From Thalassococcus halodurans (GTDB taxonomy: Bacteria > Pseudomonadota > Alphaproteobacteria > Rhodobacterales > Rhodobacteraceae), in the NCBI RefSeq assembly GCF_900108225.1, contig NZ_FNUZ01000005.1, forward strand, positions 1 to 64,000: a stretch of 64,000 nt of DNA, in the 5' to 3' direction. Each line of letters begins with the position of its first letter. Position 1 is the stretch's first letter. A program made the translations under genes and the position numbers. The notes below the pieces were generated by a model. That model did not search any database. It saw only the letters and a list, made by a program, of their open reading frames with translations, and was not told where the DNA came from. Shown here piece after piece: positions 7,801 through 17,883 of the stretch.

Positions 7801-9603
7801 ATGACACCACTTTCTCGCATCCGAAATTTCTCGATCGTGGCCCATATCGACCACGGAAAATCGACCCTCGCTGACCGGCTCATTCAGTTGACCGGCACCG
7901 TGGCCGAACGGGATATGAAAGCACAGCTTCTCGACTCGATGGATATCGAACGGGAACGCGGCATCACGATCAAAGCCAACACCGTGCGGATCGAATACCC
8001 CGCCAAGGATGGCGAGACCTATGTGCTGAACCTGATCGACACGCCCGGACACGTCGACTTTGCCTACGAAGTCAGCCGTTCCATGCGCGCGGTCGAAGGA
8101 TCGCTGCTGGTGGTGGACGCGACCCAAGGCGTCGAGGCGCAGACATTGGCCAACGTCTATACCGCGATTGAAGCGGACCACGAGATCGTGCCCGTTCTGA
8201 ACAAAATCGATCTGCCCGCCGCCGAACCCGAACGCGTCAAGGAACAGATCGAAGACGTGATCGGCATCGAAGCCGACAACGCCGTCGAGATTTCGGCCAA
8301 GACAGGTCTGGGTATCCCCGATGTGCTGGAAGCCATCGTCACCCGCCTGCCCGCGCCCGCGTCCGGCGATCCCGATGCGCCGCTGCAGGCGATGCTGGTG
8401 GACAGCTATTACGACTCGTACCTTGGCGTTGTGGTTCTGGTCCGGATCATGCAGGGCACCCTGAAAAAGGGCGACAACATCCGCATGATGCAAACCGGTG
8501 CGCGTTACGGCGTCGACCGTCTGGGTGTCTTCCGCCCGGCGATGCAGAATGTCGATGAACTGGGACCGGGTGAAATCGGCTTCCTGACCGCGTCGATCAA
8601 ACAGGTGCGCGACACCAAGGTCGGCGATACGATCACACACGAACGCCGCCAATGCGAAAAACCGCTGCCGGGCTTTAAGCCGTCTGTGCCTGTGGTTTTC
8701 TGTGGTCTGTTCCCTGTGGACGCCAACGACTTTGAGGACATGCGCGACGCCATCGAAAAGCTGGCCCTGAACGACGCGTCCTTTACCGCCGAAATGGAAA
8801 CATCTGCCGCGCTTGGTTTCGGTTTCCGCTGTGGTTTCCTTGGCCTGTTGCACCTTGAGGTTATCCGCGACCGTCTGGAACGCGAATATGACATCGACCT
8901 GATCACAACAGCGCCTTCGGTTATCTACCACATCTATATGAAAGACGGCGAACAGATCGATCTGCACAACCCCGCAGACATGCCCGACCCGTCCAAGATC
9001 GACCATATCGAAGAACCGCGCATCAAAGCGACGATCCTTGTGCCCGACGAATATCTGGGCGACGTGCTGAAGCTGTGCCAGGACCGTCGCGGCATCCAGC
9101 TGGACCTGACCTATGCAGGCTCTCGTGCAATGGTGGTGTACGATCTGCCGCTGAACGAAGTGGTCTTTGACTTCTACGACCGCCTGAAATCGGTGACCAA
9201 AGGCTATGCGTCCTTTGACTACCAGATGATCGGCTACCGCGAAGACAATCTGGTCAAGATGTCGATCCTTGTGAACGACGAACCGGTCGACGCCCTGTCG
9301 ATGATGGTTCACCGCGACCGCGCTGAAATGCGTGGCCGCGCGATGTGCGAAAAGCTGAAGGATCTGATCCCGCGTCACATGTTCAAAATCCCGATCCAGG
9401 CGGCGATCGGCGGCAAGGTGATCGCGCGCGAAACCCTGTCGGCGCTGCGCAAGGACGTGACCGCGAAATGTTACGGCGGTGACGCGACGCGTAAGAAGAA
9501 ACTGCTGGAAAAGCAGAAAGCCGGTAAGAAAAAGATGCGCCAGTTCGGCAAGGTGGAAATCCCGCAAGAGGCGTTTATCTCGGCCCTTAAGATGGATAGC
9601 TGA
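7801..9603 (+). CDS. lepA: Elongation factor 4 (LepA), ribosomal back-translocase GTPase
   Basis: 600 residues from ATG 7801 ([20 protein letters not shown]), which is the normal LepA length; the upstream in-frame extension is not conserved-looking. G motifs are AHIDHGKST (residues 14-22), the ERGITIK switch I, DTPGHVDF, and NKIDLP. The family-specific C-terminal domain ends in a Lys-rich tail ([19 protein letters not shown]). LepA acts on the ribosome to remobilise stalled or mistranslocated complexes. A strong terminator follows. Confidence 0.98.
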   Translation: MTPLSRIRNFSIVAHIDHGKSTLADRLIQLTGTVAERDMKAQLLDSMDIERERGITIKANTVRIEYPAKDGETYVLNLIDTPGHVDFAYEVSRSMRAVEGSLLVVDATQGVEAQTLANVYTAIEADHEIVPVLNKIDLPAAEPERVKEQIEDVIGIEADNAVEISAKTGLGIPDVLEAIVTRLPAPASGDPDAPLQAMLVDSYYDSYLGVVVLVRIMQGTLKKGDNIRMMQTGARYGVDRLGVFRPAMQNVDELGPGEIGFLTASIKQVRDTKVGDTITHERRQCEKPLPGFKPSVPVVFCGLFPVDANDFEDMRDAIEKLALNDASFTAEMETSAALGFGFRCGFLGLLHLEVIRDRLEREYDIDLITTAPSVIYHIYMKDGEQIDLHNPADMPDPSKIDHIEEPRIKATILVPDEYLGDVLKLCQDRRGIQLDLTYAGSRAMVVYDLPLNEVVFDFYDRLKSVTKGYASFDYQMIGYREDNLVKMSILVNDEPVDALSMMVHRDRAEMRGRAMCEKLKDLIPRHMFKIPIQAAIGGKVIARETLSALRKDVTAKCYGGDATRKKKLLEKQKAGKKKMRQFGKVEIPQEAFISALKMDS

Positions 9604-9625
9604 ACCGGTTCACAAGCAAACAAAG

Positions 9626-9649
9626 ACGCGCCTTCGGGCGCGTTTTTTT
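9626..9649 (+). terminator. Rho-independent terminator of lepA
   Basis: CGCGCC at 9627-9632, tetraloop TTCG, GGCGCG at 9637-9642, followed by seven T residues (9643-9649). It is 23 bases after the lepA stop. Confidence 0.93.
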
Positions 9650-9877
9650 GTTTAGGGGATTGTGCGGAATCAGGGCTGCAAGCCCCCGCACCAGAGACGA
9701 CGCGCCCCAACGCGGCGGCTCTTTGGCGGATCGGTCACTTCCCGCCTTAGGTCCTACGGACTTGGCAAAGATAAAGCACTGCTATTCCAACGCATGAGCA
9801 CCATCGCACGCGTCATCTATGGCGCTATGTTGCATACATAGCTTGTGATCGGCGCGACCGATCTTACCTTTAACACC

Positions 9878-10192
9878 ATGCGTGCGTTGGCTTTGATCTG
9901 TCTGCTTGCGGCCTGTGACACGGGCCATCTGGGCAATCCCCTGACTCTGCCCGTTCGGGCCGTGGCAAACGGCATCGAAAACGCAGGCTATCAGGCGCAG
10001 CGGGATCGGGTGAAGGCATTCCTAGCCGATCACATCGACGATCTGGACGACCCTGCAACGCTGGCGCGGTTCTGGCGCGTGGCCCCTGTGCCGCCTTCAA
10101 TCCGTGCCAAGGTCCTGCGCGAAATCGCAGAACTGCCGGCGTCGCCCGACCGGATCGACCAGGCCACGGTGATCACCATGGTTCATCTGTGA
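9878..10192 (+). CDS. Small putative lipoprotein, function unknown
   Basis: 104 residues from ATG 9878. The start MRALALICLLAACDTG is a short lipoprotein signal with lipobox LLAAC. A GTG at 9845 could add 11 residues but would place charged residues before the signal. The mature protein is mostly helical and acidic (ADHIDDLDDPATLARFW), with no recognised domain. Its stop lies seven bases before the convergent phosphatase gene. The 9650-9877 stretch upstream shows no gene. Confidence 0.65.
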   Translation: MRALALICLLAACDTGHLGNPLTLPVRAVANGIENAGYQAQRDRVKAFLADHIDDLDDPATLARFWRVAPVPPSIRAKVLREIAELPASPDRIDQATVITMVHL

Positions 10193-10199
10193 TTGCGGC

Positions 10200-10652
10200 T
10201 TACCCCAGCTCGGCCAACAGCCCATCGGCGCAGTGTTCCACCAGATCAAGACAACCGTCGAAATCGCGTGTGTAATATGGATCTGGCACATGATCCGCGC
10301 CTGTGTGAGCGGCGTAGTCGGTGAACAGCGCCACCGTCGCCCGCGCGCCCGCTGGCTGGATGCGGGACAGGTTTGACAGGTTGCTTTCGTCCATCGCGAT
10401 AATCAGATCGAAGTCGTAGAAATCCTGCGCCGTGACTTGCCGTGCCCGCAATGGCGACAGGTCATACCCACGCGCCTTGGCCGCAGCCTGCATCGAGCCG
10501 TAGGGCGGCTCGCCCACGTGCCAGTCGCCTGTGCCTGCGCTGTCGATCTCTAACCGCACGCCCAATCCGTCAGCCTTGGCGCGCAAAACGCCCTCGGCGC
10601 TGGGAGAGCGGCAGATGTTGCCCAGACAGACGAATAGGATACGGTGCGACAT
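10200..10652 (-). CDS. Low-molecular-weight protein tyrosine phosphatase
   Basis: 150 residues with the complete active-site P-loop CLGNICRS near residues 9-16 (Cys-X5-Arg-Ser) and the C-terminal acid loop VPDPYY, whose Asp is the general acid. The MDESNL segment is also family-typical. It removes phosphate from phosphotyrosine proteins in the cytoplasm and is often linked to exopolysaccharide kinase control, but no such kinase is adjacent. It is divergent from cobB across about 60 bases. Confidence 0.93.
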   Translation of the reverse strand: MSHRILFVCLGNICRSPSAEGVLRAKADGLGVRLEIDSAGTGDWHVGEPPYGSMQAAAKARGYDLSPLRARQVTAQDFYDFDLIIAMDESNLSNLSRIQPAGARATVALFTDYAAHTGADHVPDPYYTRDFDGCLDLVEHCADGLLAELG

Positions 10653-10714
10653 GTCATGCCCTTTGCTGGTTCACAGGGCATAACCTAACACGCGACGGGC
10701 GGGGGTAAACAGCG

Positions 10715-11407
10715 ATGGTGCAACGGAAAATCGTCATTCTGACAGGCGCAGGGGTTTCTGCCGAAAGCGGACTTCAGACGTTTCGCGCCTCTGACGGGCT
10801 CTGGCACGAACATCGCGTCGAGGATGTCGCCACGCCCGAGGCCTTTGCCCGCGACCCCGCGCTTGTGCAGGACTTCTACAACATGCGCCGCGCCCAAGGG
10901 GCCAAGGCCGAACCCAACCCCGCCCATCACGCGCTGGCACGGTTGCAGGCAGACTACGACGGAGAGGTCGTGCTCATCACCCAAAACGTCGATGGCCTGC
11001 ACGAGGCCGCAGGTGCAAAGGTCATCCATATGCACGGGCAGCTGGATCAGGCGCTCTGTGCCACATGCGGGCACCGCTGGGCCGCGCCGTTGGAAATGCA
11101 GGCCCAACATCCCTGCCCCGCCTGTAATGCGCCCACAGGCCGCCCTGACATCGTCTGGTTCGGCGAGATGCCCTATCACATGGATGAGATCATCGATCAC
11201 CTCTATGACGCGACGCTCTTTGCCGCGATCGGCACATCCGGGCGGGTTTATCCGGCGGCGGGATTCGTGCGCGAAGCCAAGGCCGCGGGCGCGTGGACAG
11301 TCGAGTTAAATCTGGATCCAAGCGACGTGGCCCGTGATTTCGACAACCACATCGTCGGCCCTGCCAGCACAACCGTGCCCGCGTGGGTCGACAGCCTGCT
11401 GGCGTGA
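10715..11407 (+). CDS. cobB: NAD-dependent protein deacylase, sirtuin (CobB)
   Basis: 230 residues. The NAD-binding GAGVSAESG (about residues 11-19) and TFR motifs, the QNVDGLHEAAG segment, the catalytic His in HMHGQL and the zinc Cys pairs (CATC and CPAC) are all present. The Tyr and Arg in FYNMRRAQ are the pair seen in class III (SIRT5-like) sirtuins that prefer succinyl or malonyl lysine, so desuccinylase activity is likely as well as deacetylation. It removes acyl groups from lysines of metabolic enzymes. Confidence 0.95.
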   Translation: MVQRKIVILTGAGVSAESGLQTFRASDGLWHEHRVEDVATPEAFARDPALVQDFYNMRRAQGAKAEPNPAHHALARLQADYDGEVVLITQNVDGLHEAAGAKVIHMHGQLDQALCATCGHRWAAPLEMQAQHPCPACNAPTGRPDIVWFGEMPYHMDEIIDHLYDATLFAAIGTSGRVYPAAGFVREAKAAGAWTVELNLDPSDVARDFDNHIVGPASTTVPAWVDSLLA

Positions 11408-11420
11408 TCCGGACAACAGA

Positions 11421-11451
11421 AAAAGCCCCGACCGTTTCCGGTGGGGCTTTT
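11421..11451. terminator. Bidirectional terminator between cobB and rpmB
   Basis: AAAAGCCCC (11421-11429) and GGGGCTTT (11443-11450) pair with an inner ACCG/CGGT stem and one bulge. A residues on one side and T residues on the other let it serve both convergent transcripts. Confidence 0.85.
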
Positions 11452-11473
11452 CGCATCCAACAGGATAGAAAGC

Positions 11474-11761
11474 TTACGCTTCGGCTTGTGCCTTGGCGAT
11501 TTCTTTCTTCACTTTCAGCGCTGTTGCCGAAAGCTCAGTGTCTTTTGCTTTTGCCAGGAACTTGTCCAGACCACCGCGGTGATCGACAGTACGCAGAGCA
11601 GCTGCCGAAATACGCAGTTTGATACCGCGGCCCAGTGTTTCGGACTGCAGAGTTACGTCGTTCAGGTTCGGCAGAAAGCGACGCTTGGTCTTGTTGTTGG
11701 CGTGGCTGACATTGTTGCCAACCATCGGGCCCTTACCGGTCAGTTCGCAAACACGCGACAT
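11474..11761 (-). CDS. rpmB: 50S ribosomal protein L28
   Basis: 95 residues from [15 protein letters not shown]; the open frame continues to 11812 but the family start is certain. The family signature [19 protein letters not shown] is present, followed by the [14 protein letters not shown] strand and a Lys/Ala-rich C-terminal extension common in alphaproteobacteria. It binds 23S rRNA late in large-subunit assembly. It is monocistronic between two terminators. Confidence 0.97.
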   Translation of the reverse strand: MSRVCELTGKGPMVGNNVSHANNKTKRRFLPNLNDVTLQSETLGRGIKLRISAAALRTVDHRGGLDKFLAKAKDTELSATALKVKKEIAKAQAEA

Positions 11762-11803
11762 GGTCTTTTCCTCGTCTCTAAGGGCGAATGATCGGCCATC
11801 CGC

Positions 11804-11835
11804 CAAAATCAAAGGGCGCCGATTAAGCAGCGCCC
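11804..11835 (-). terminator. Terminator after meaB, upstream of rpmB
   Basis: On the minus strand, GGGCGC (11835-11830) pairs with GCGCCC (11819-11814) around a ten-base loop and is followed by TTTGATTTT. It lies 58 bases after the meaB stop and 53 bases before the rpmB start. It most likely ends meaB transcription; a role as an rpmB leader element is a less likely alternative. Confidence 0.6.
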
Positions 11836-11892
11836 GGAATCTCGTCGGGCTTCTCTAGGCACTAAGCATGTGCGCGTCAAGCCTATCTGCGC

Positions 11893-12876
11893 CTAGCTTT
11901 GCAAGTAGGTCCTCAGAAACCTGTCTGCAGCGGCCGCAGCGGTCAATTCACCCTGTTCTACATCGTGCGAAAGCGCCTGCATCGCGCCTTTTAGCGGCTC
12001 TTTACTGAGTCGCGACAGCAAACCTTCGCGCACCTCTGATTCGAACCAGTAGCGCGCCTGTGCCGCGCGGCGGCTGTCCCAGTGGCCGTTTTCACGCCGC
12101 CAATCCGCCAGCGCCTGCATTTCGTCCCACGCCTGCGCCAATCCCTTTTCTTCCAGCGCGGACACCGTCAGCGCCTTGGGGAAGCCTTGGGGATCTTGCG
12201 GGCGCTTGCGCAACAGGCGCAGCGCACCGGCATAATCGGCACAGGTGCGGGTGGCCGTGGCCTTCAGATCACCGTCGGCTTTGTTGACCAGAATGATATC
12301 GGCCATTTCCATGATACCGCGCTTCACGCCCTGCAATTCGTCGCCACCCGCAGGGGCCAGCAGCAGCAGGAACAGGTCGGACATTTCGGCAACCACAGTC
12401 TCGGACTGGCCGACGCCCACGGTTTCCACAAGGATCACGTCAAACCCCCATGCCTCGCACAGGCCAATCGCCTCGCGTGTGCGGCGAGCGACGCCACCAA
12501 GGTGGGACTGGCTGGGGGACGGGCGGATAAAGGCGTTCTTTTCGCGCGACAGGCGGTCCATCCGCGTTTTGTCACCCAGAATCGATCCACCCGAGCGCGC
12601 CGAAGATGGATCAACCGCCAGAACAGCAACCTTCAGCCCCTGTTCGATCAGCATCATGCCGAAGGATTCGATAAAGGTGGATTTGCCCACACCCGGTGTG
12701 CCCGACAGACCAATGCGCAGCGCCGATTTCCCGCCGCCTTGCGCGTTCACCTTCTCCAGAAGCTCGGTCGCCATTTGCCGGTGATCATCGCGGCCGCTTT
12801 CCACCAGAGTGATCCCACGGGCCAAGGCGCGGCGGTCGCTGGCCAGAATTCCGCTGGCTAGGGCGTCGATATCCAT
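11893..12876 (-). CDS. meaB: MeaB/ArgK-type G-protein chaperone of methylmalonyl-CoA mutase
   Basis: 327 residues from MDIDALASGILASD, preceded by a GGAGG-type ribosome site (around 12887); the open frame to 13002 is a non-coding extension. GTPase motifs are GLSGTPGVGKST (Walker A), VLAVDPSSARSGGSILGDKTR (shown here in two parts: DPSSARSGG and ILGDKTR), VETVGVGQSE and NKADGD. MeaB protects and reactivates the B12-dependent methylmalonyl-CoA mutase. The mutase gene itself is not in the window. The older name ArgK (arginine transport kinase) is a misnomer. Confidence 0.93.
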   Translation of the reverse strand: MDIDALASGILASDRRALARGITLVESGRDDHRQMATELLEKVNAQGGGKSALRIGLSGTPGVGKSTFIESFGMMLIEQGLKVAVLAVDPSSARSGGSILGDKTRMDRLSREKNAFIRPSPSQSHLGGVARRTREAIGLCEAWGFDVILVETVGVGQSETVVAEMSDLFLLLLAPAGGDELQGVKRGIMEMADIILVNKADGDLKATATRTCADYAGALRLLRKRPQDPQGFPKALTVSALEEKGLAQAWDEMQALADWRRENGHWDSRRAAQARYWFESEVREGLLSRLSKEPLKGAMQALSHDVEQGELTAAAAADRFLRTYLQS

Positions 12877-13040
12877 GGTGTGTGGCCTCCCATCCGTTCG
12901 GGGTTTTCTGCATGGCAGAGACAGGCTTGTCCAGTCGCCAAAGGGCTTATGCATGGCCGCTGTGCGCCGATACACCTTTACTTCTGCGGCCTTGTGACCC
13001 ACGTCAGCGCTAACGGTTATTCAAACAGGAGCTTTTCATC

Positions 13041-14441
13041 ATGTCGGACCCGAAAATCGGTATTTACGGATTGGGCACCATGGGCGCGGCGCTTGCGTTG
13101 AACATGGCGGACAAGGGAATTGCCATCGCGGCGTCGAACCGGACGGCCTCGGTCATTCCCGAGTTTATGGAGCGCGCGGGCGATCTGGCGGAGAATATCA
13201 CCGCTGTGGACGACCTGAAGGCGCTGATCGACGCGCTGCCAAAACCGCGCAACCTGTTGGCCATGATCCCCTCGACCGGCCCGATGGATGCGTTTCTGGA
13301 TGATGTGATCCCGATGCTAGAGGCTGGCGACACCGTGATCGATGCGGGCAACGCCGATTTCCATTCCACCCGCGCCCGTGCGGCGCGTCTGGCCGAACAC
13401 GATCTGCACTTTGTGGGTTTAGGGGTTTCCGGTGGTGAAGAAGGGGCGCGGCACGGCCCGTCGATGATGATGGGCGGCACAGATCACAGCTGGTCAGAAC
13501 TGAAGCCCGTTCTGGAAAAAATCGCCGCCAAGTTCGACGGCGCACCTTGCGTCGATCACCTTGGCCCCGATGGCGCAGGCCATTTCGTAAAGACAGTTCA
13601 TAACGGCATCGAATACGCTGACATGCAGGTGATCGCGGAAACCTACGATATTCTGCGCAATGGTCTGGGCATGGATCTGCCTGCCGTCGCCGACCAGTTC
13701 GACGCGTGGAACGATGGCCCCCTTGGCAGCTATCTGATGGAGATCACCGCCAAGGTGCTGCGCTATGACGATCCCGAAACCGGCAAACCCGCCGTCGATG
13801 TGATCCGCGACAGCGCCGGCCAGAAAGGCACAGGCCGCTGGACGGTGATCGAGGCCGTAAAGCTGGGCCAATCCGCCACAATGATCGAAGCCGCCGTTGC
13901 AGGCCGCGCGTGGTCGGCGGAAAAGCCGTTGCGCGAACTGGCCGCCAAGGCCTTTGGCGAGGATCGCGGCGCGCTTGATCTAGACGTGACCACGATCGAG
14001 GCCGCCCTGCGCGTGGCCCGTGTGCTGGAATACGCCCAAGGCTTCCGCATTCTGAAGGCCGCGTCGGATGAATACGACTGGAACCTTGACCCCGCCCGCA
14101 TCGCTGAAATCTGGCGCGCAGGCTGTATCATCCGCGCCAAGATGCTCGACGATATTTCAGCCGCATTCCGCGATGGCGCGCCCGAGGGCCAGTTGCTGCT
14201 GGCGTCTGCCTTCCGCGACACGATCCAAGACGGCATCCCCGCCCTGCGTCAGGTCGTGGGCACGGCCGTCGCCGCGGGCCTGCCCGTGCCTGCCTTGGCC
14301 TCGGCGCTGGCGTGGTACGACACGATGCGCCAGTCGCGCGGGACGGCGAATGTGGTTCAGGCACAACGTGATTTCTTTGGTCGTCACGGCTTTGAACGGC
14401 TGGACGCCGAGGGCGCGCATCACGGCCCTTGGTGGGACTGA
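13041..14441 (+). CDS. gnd: 6-phosphogluconate dehydrogenase, decarboxylating
   Basis: 466 residues with AGGAGC ribosome site at 13027-13032. The NADP Rossmann motif GLGTMGAALALNMAD (residues 10-24) is followed by the substrate signature VGLGVSGGEEGARHGPSMM (catalytic region, with the paired Gly-Gly-Glu-Glu) and the catalytic Lys in HFVKTVHNGIEYADMQ. The C-terminal NVVQAQRDFFGRHGFER helix is typical. It makes ribulose-5-phosphate, CO2 and NADPH in the oxidative pentose phosphate pathway. It converges on hrpB with four bases between stops. Confidence 0.97.
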   Translation: MSDPKIGIYGLGTMGAALALNMADKGIAIAASNRTASVIPEFMERAGDLAENITAVDDLKALIDALPKPRNLLAMIPSTGPMDAFLDDVIPMLEAGDTVIDAGNADFHSTRARAARLAEHDLHFVGLGVSGGEEGARHGPSMMMGGTDHSWSELKPVLEKIAAKFDGAPCVDHLGPDGAGHFVKTVHNGIEYADMQVIAETYDILRNGLGMDLPAVADQFDAWNDGPLGSYLMEITAKVLRYDDPETGKPAVDVIRDSAGQKGTGRWTVIEAVKLGQSATMIEAAVAGRAWSAEKPLRELAAKAFGEDRGALDLDVTTIEAALRVARVLEYAQGFRILKAASDEYDWNLDPARIAEIWRAGCIIRAKMLDDISAAFRDGAPEGQLLLASAFRDTIQDGIPALRQVVGTAVAAGLPVPALASALAWYDTMRQSRGTANVVQAQRDFFGRHGFERLDAEGAHHGPWWD

Positions 14442-14445
14442 ACGC

Positions 14446-16875
14446 CTAGGTCCGGCGCTTTGCCCGAAGCGTCGGATCAGCCTCGCGCGGGTTTTCCGGC
14501 CACGGATGTTTCGGATAGCGCCCGCGCATATCCTTGCGCACGTCGGCATAGGAGGTGTCCCAGAAATTCGGGATATCCATCGTGGTCTGCACAGGCCGAC
14601 CCGCCGGTGACAGTAGCGTCACGCGCAACGGCCGTTTTGCCACAACGGGATGTACCGTCTGGCCGAACATTTCCTGAAGGCGCAGGGAAATTTCCGGATC
14701 GTCGCCTGAATAATCAATCGGGATGTCACGGCCCAAAGGCGTTTTGAACGCCGCAGGGGCGGCTGCGTCCAGCGCCTGCATCTGGTTCCAATCCAGCATG
14801 GCGCGGAGCGCGGGCAGAAGATCGAACTTCTTCCAATCATCGGCGGTTTTGACGCCGGTCAGATGGGGTAGCAGCCAGTAGTCCAAACTGTCCATCAAGG
14901 CCACGTCCGACATATCCGGCAGATCGCCACCTGCGTCCCGCACCAGCATCACGCGGGCGCGGAACCGTTTGGCCGCATCGGACAGCGACAGGCCCAGATC
15001 AGGGACACCATCCAGCATTGCATTCGCCACGGCATCAGAGGGCGCGTCTTTCCAGATGCGATCATCCAGCGCGATGGCCCCCAGCCGTTCCTGCTGACGC
15101 GCCACAACACGCCGATCGCGTTTGGACCACGCGCAGCTGTCTTCCCAGACGATCTGTTCGGCAAACAGCCCCCTCACTTCGCTGTCACTGATGGCAATCG
15201 CCTGCCTTATCTTGGCCTCGCGCGGGTCGCCATCCAGATCGGTCGCAACGATCAGGCGGCTTGCGCCCAACGGGTCATCCGGCGCAAAGATGGCGCCCTT
15301 ACCCCCTGACAACTGGAACCGTGGCGCATCGCCTTTGCGGCGCAGACCGATGCGGTCGGGATAGGCCAATGCCGCCAGTTCTGCCGCACTCATGCCTTTA
15401 GAAGGGGTCTTGCCGCGCAGGCGCTTGACCTCGGTTCTGATACGGTCCAGCGCGGGGCGGTTCACGTCATAGGGATGGCGGTCGCGGAACGCGCGCAGAT
15501 CATCCAGCGCCTTCAGGCGCAGCGTCAGGTCAGATGGCGCACCACGCAGCGGATCACGATCCGCCAGAAGCGCCGCCAAAGGCGCGGCATCTGCCCCGCC
15601 CAGCACCATCATATGCGCCAGACGCGGGTGCAGCGGCAGCGCGGCGATCTGGCGACCGTGATCGGTGATGCGCCCCTGCCCGTCCAACGCCCCCAACATG
15701 TGCAGCAACGTCTTCGCCTCGCCCAGAACGCCCGCGTTGGGTTGGGTCAGAAACAGCAGATCACCGGCCTCAGCCCCCCAAAGCGCCAGTTCCAGCGCAA
15801 GTCCGGTCAGGTCAGCGGCCTCGATCTCGGCGGGTGAGAAGGGCTGCATCCCGCCCTCTTCGCCCTTGGTCCACAGGCGGTAGCAGGTGCCTTCCGCCAC
15901 GCGGCCCGCGCGGCCAGCCCGCTGTGTCGCTTCGGCCCGTGTGACGCGTTCCGTCACCAGCCGCGACATGCCCGAGGATGGGTCGAACCGCGCACGGCGG
16001 GCGCGGCCCCCGTCGATGACAACGCAGATGTCTTCGATCGTCAGCGAGGTTTCGGCAATGGACGTGGCCAGCACCACCTTACGGCCTTTGGTTTCGGGCC
16101 GGATCGCTGCGCGTTGGGCGGCGAAATCCATCGCGCCGTAAAGCGGCCTGATGTTGTGATCGGGTGGCAGACGGCCCGTCAGTTTGCTTTCAACCCTGCG
16201 GATTTCGCCCTCGCCCGGCAGGAACACCAGTATGCCACCTTCGGTTTCTGCGGCAGCAGAGACAACCAGATCGGCGACCGCATCCTCGAACCATTTGCCC
16301 TTGGGCACGGGGCGATCCAGCCAACGGGTTTCCACAGGAAAACTGCGGCCTTCGGACGTGACACGCGGGGCGTCCATCAGTACGGCCAAGGGGCCTGCAT
16401 CCAGCGTTGCAGACATCGCCAACAGGATCAGATCATCCCGCAGCGCGCCTGCCACCTCAAGACACAGTGCGAGCCCCAGATCGGCATTCAAAGACCGTTC
16501 GTGGAATTCGTCAAAGATCACCGCACCGACGCCCTCCAGCCCCGGATCGGATTGCAGGCGGCGGGTCAGGATGCCTTCGGTCACCACCTCGATCCGCGTG
16601 TTGGCGCTGACCTTGGCCTCACCGCGCACGCGGTAACCAACGGTTTGGCCGACCTTTTCGCCCAACACATCGGCCATGCGTTCGGCGCTGGCGCGGGCCG
16701 CCAGACGGCGGGGTTCCAGCATCAGGATGGTGCCGTCGGTCAATCCGGCCTCAAGCATCGCCAAGGGCACACGGGTGGTTTTACCCGCACCCGGCGGGGC
16801 CTCAAGAACAGCGCGGCCCCGCGATTGCAGGGCCGTCAGCAAGTCCGGTAGTGCGTCTTCTATGGGAAGGCGCAT
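14446..16875 (-). CDS. hrpB: ATP-dependent RNA helicase HrpB (DEAH family)
   Basis: 809 residues, normal HrpB length. Visible helicase motifs: APPGAGKTTRVPLA (Walker A, about residue 27), RRLAARASAERMA (Ia), IFDEFHERSLN (II), SATLDAGPLA (III), ATSIAETSLTIEDI (V) and TQRAGRAGRVAEG (VI). The HrpB-specific C-terminal region (GRPVQTTMDIPNFWDTSYA) is intact. It is a cytoplasmic helicase whose precise RNA target is unclear. Its start is seven bases after the argF stop, so it is probably transcribed with argD and argF. Confidence 0.96.
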   Translation of the reverse strand: MRLPIEDALPDLLTALQSRGRAVLEAPPGAGKTTRVPLAMLEAGLTDGTILMLEPRRLAARASAERMADVLGEKVGQTVGYRVRGEAKVSANTRIEVVTEGILTRRLQSDPGLEGVGAVIFDEFHERSLNADLGLALCLEVAGALRDDLILLAMSATLDAGPLAVLMDAPRVTSEGRSFPVETRWLDRPVPKGKWFEDAVADLVVSAAAETEGGILVFLPGEGEIRRVESKLTGRLPPDHNIRPLYGAMDFAAQRAAIRPETKGRKVVLATSIAETSLTIEDICVVIDGGRARRARFDPSSGMSRLVTERVTRAEATQRAGRAGRVAEGTCYRLWTKGEEGGMQPFSPAEIEAADLTGLALELALWGAEAGDLLFLTQPNAGVLGEAKTLLHMLGALDGQGRITDHGRQIAALPLHPRLAHMMVLGGADAAPLAALLADRDPLRGAPSDLTLRLKALDDLRAFRDRHPYDVNRPALDRIRTEVKRLRGKTPSKGMSAAELAALAYPDRIGLRRKGDAPRFQLSGGKGAIFAPDDPLGASRLIVATDLDGDPREAKIRQAIAISDSEVRGLFAEQIVWEDSCAWSKRDRRVVARQQERLGAIALDDRIWKDAPSDAVANAMLDGVPDLGLSLSDAAKRFRARVMLVRDAGGDLPDMSDVALMDSLDYWLLPHLTGVKTADDWKKFDLLPALRAMLDWNQMQALDAAAPAAFKTPLGRDIPIDYSGDDPEISLRLQEMFGQTVHPVVAKRPLRVTLLSPAGRPVQTTMDIPNFWDTSYADVRKDMRGRYPKHPWPENPREADPTLRAKRRT

Positions 16876-16882
16876 GGGATCA

Positions 16883-17809
16883 TCACACCCCGAGACACCA
16901 GCGCATCACCGCCTTTTGCGCGTGCAGGCGGTTTTCGGCCTCGTCCCAGATGACCGAGTTCGGGCCGTCCATGACTTCGGATGTGACCTCTTCCTCGCGG
17001 TGGGCGGGCAAGCAGTGCATGAACAGCGCGTCGGGCTTGGCGGCTTCCATCAACTGGCGGTTCACCTGATAGGGGCGCAGCATATTGTGGCGGCGTTCCT
17101 TGGCCGATTGCGCGTCATGCATCGACACCCACGTGTCAGCGATGATCAGATCGGCATTTTCCACGGCTTTCATCGGATCGCGTTCAATCGTGATCTGCGC
17201 GCCCTTGTTGCGGGCAAAGCCCACGAATTCCATCTCGGGGTCCAGTTGCACCGGACCGGTAAAGGTCAGGTCACAGCCGAACTGCCCCGCCGCATGCAAC
17301 CAGGATGCACAGACGTTGTTACCGTCACCGGCCCAGACCACCTTTTTGCCCGCGATGGGGCCACGGTGTTCTTCGAACGTCATGACATCAGCCATGATCT
17401 GGCAGGGGTGCGTGCGATCGGTCAGGCCGTTAATCACCGGTACGCTGGCATATTCTGCCATTTCCTCAAGCACGGCTTCGTCGAAGGTGCGGATCATGAT
17501 CATGTCCACATAGCGCGACAGAACACGGGCCGTGTCGGCGATGGTTTCGCCGTGACCCAGCTGCATGTCGTTGCCCGACAGCACCATGGTTTCGCCGCCC
17601 ATCTGGCGCACGCCCACGTCGAACGACACGCGCGTCCGCGTCGACGGTTTTTCAAAGATCAAAGCAACCATGTGGTTTTTCAGCGGCTGGTCCGCATCCG
17701 GCGTCGCCTTGGGCGCACCGTTGCGGGCCTGCTTCATGTCTTTGGCCTGTTCGATCATCTGCCGCAAATCGGCGGGATCGGTTTTATGGATATCCAGAAA
17801 ATGGTTCAT
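16883..17809 (-). CDS. argF: Ornithine carbamoyltransferase
   Basis: 308 residues. The carbamoyl-phosphate motif [11 protein letters not shown] (about residues 55-65), [11 protein letters not shown], and the ornithine-binding [11 protein letters not shown] loop are all present. It converts ornithine and carbamoyl phosphate to citrulline in arginine synthesis. It lies 74 bases downstream of argD and seven bases upstream of hrpB on the same strand, which suggests an argD-argF-hrpB transcript. Confidence 0.97.
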   Translation of the reverse strand: MNHFLDIHKTDPADLRQMIEQAKDMKQARNGAPKATPDADQPLKNHMVALIFEKPSTRTRVSFDVGVRQMGGETMVLSGNDMQLGHGETIADTARVLSRYVDMIMIRTFDEAVLEEMAEYASVPVINGLTDRTHPCQIMADVMTFEEHRGPIAGKKVVWAGDGNNVCASWLHAAGQFGCDLTFTGPVQLDPEMEFVGFARNKGAQITIERDPMKAVENADLIIADTWVSMHDAQSAKERRHNMLRPYQVNRQLMEAAKPDALFMHCLPAHREEEVTSEVMDGPNSVIWDEAENRLHAQKAVMRWCLGV

Positions 17810-17883
17810 AACAGCGTTTCTTTTCCTTTGGCGAAGGCAGCGATCAGGCCGCCCACCCCCGCAATATATTCATGTGATTAAGA

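Noticed and set aside
7699-9567. 622-residue frame antisense to lepA
   Set aside because: Shadow of lepA; composition (His/Gln/Arg-rich) is typical of antisense translation.
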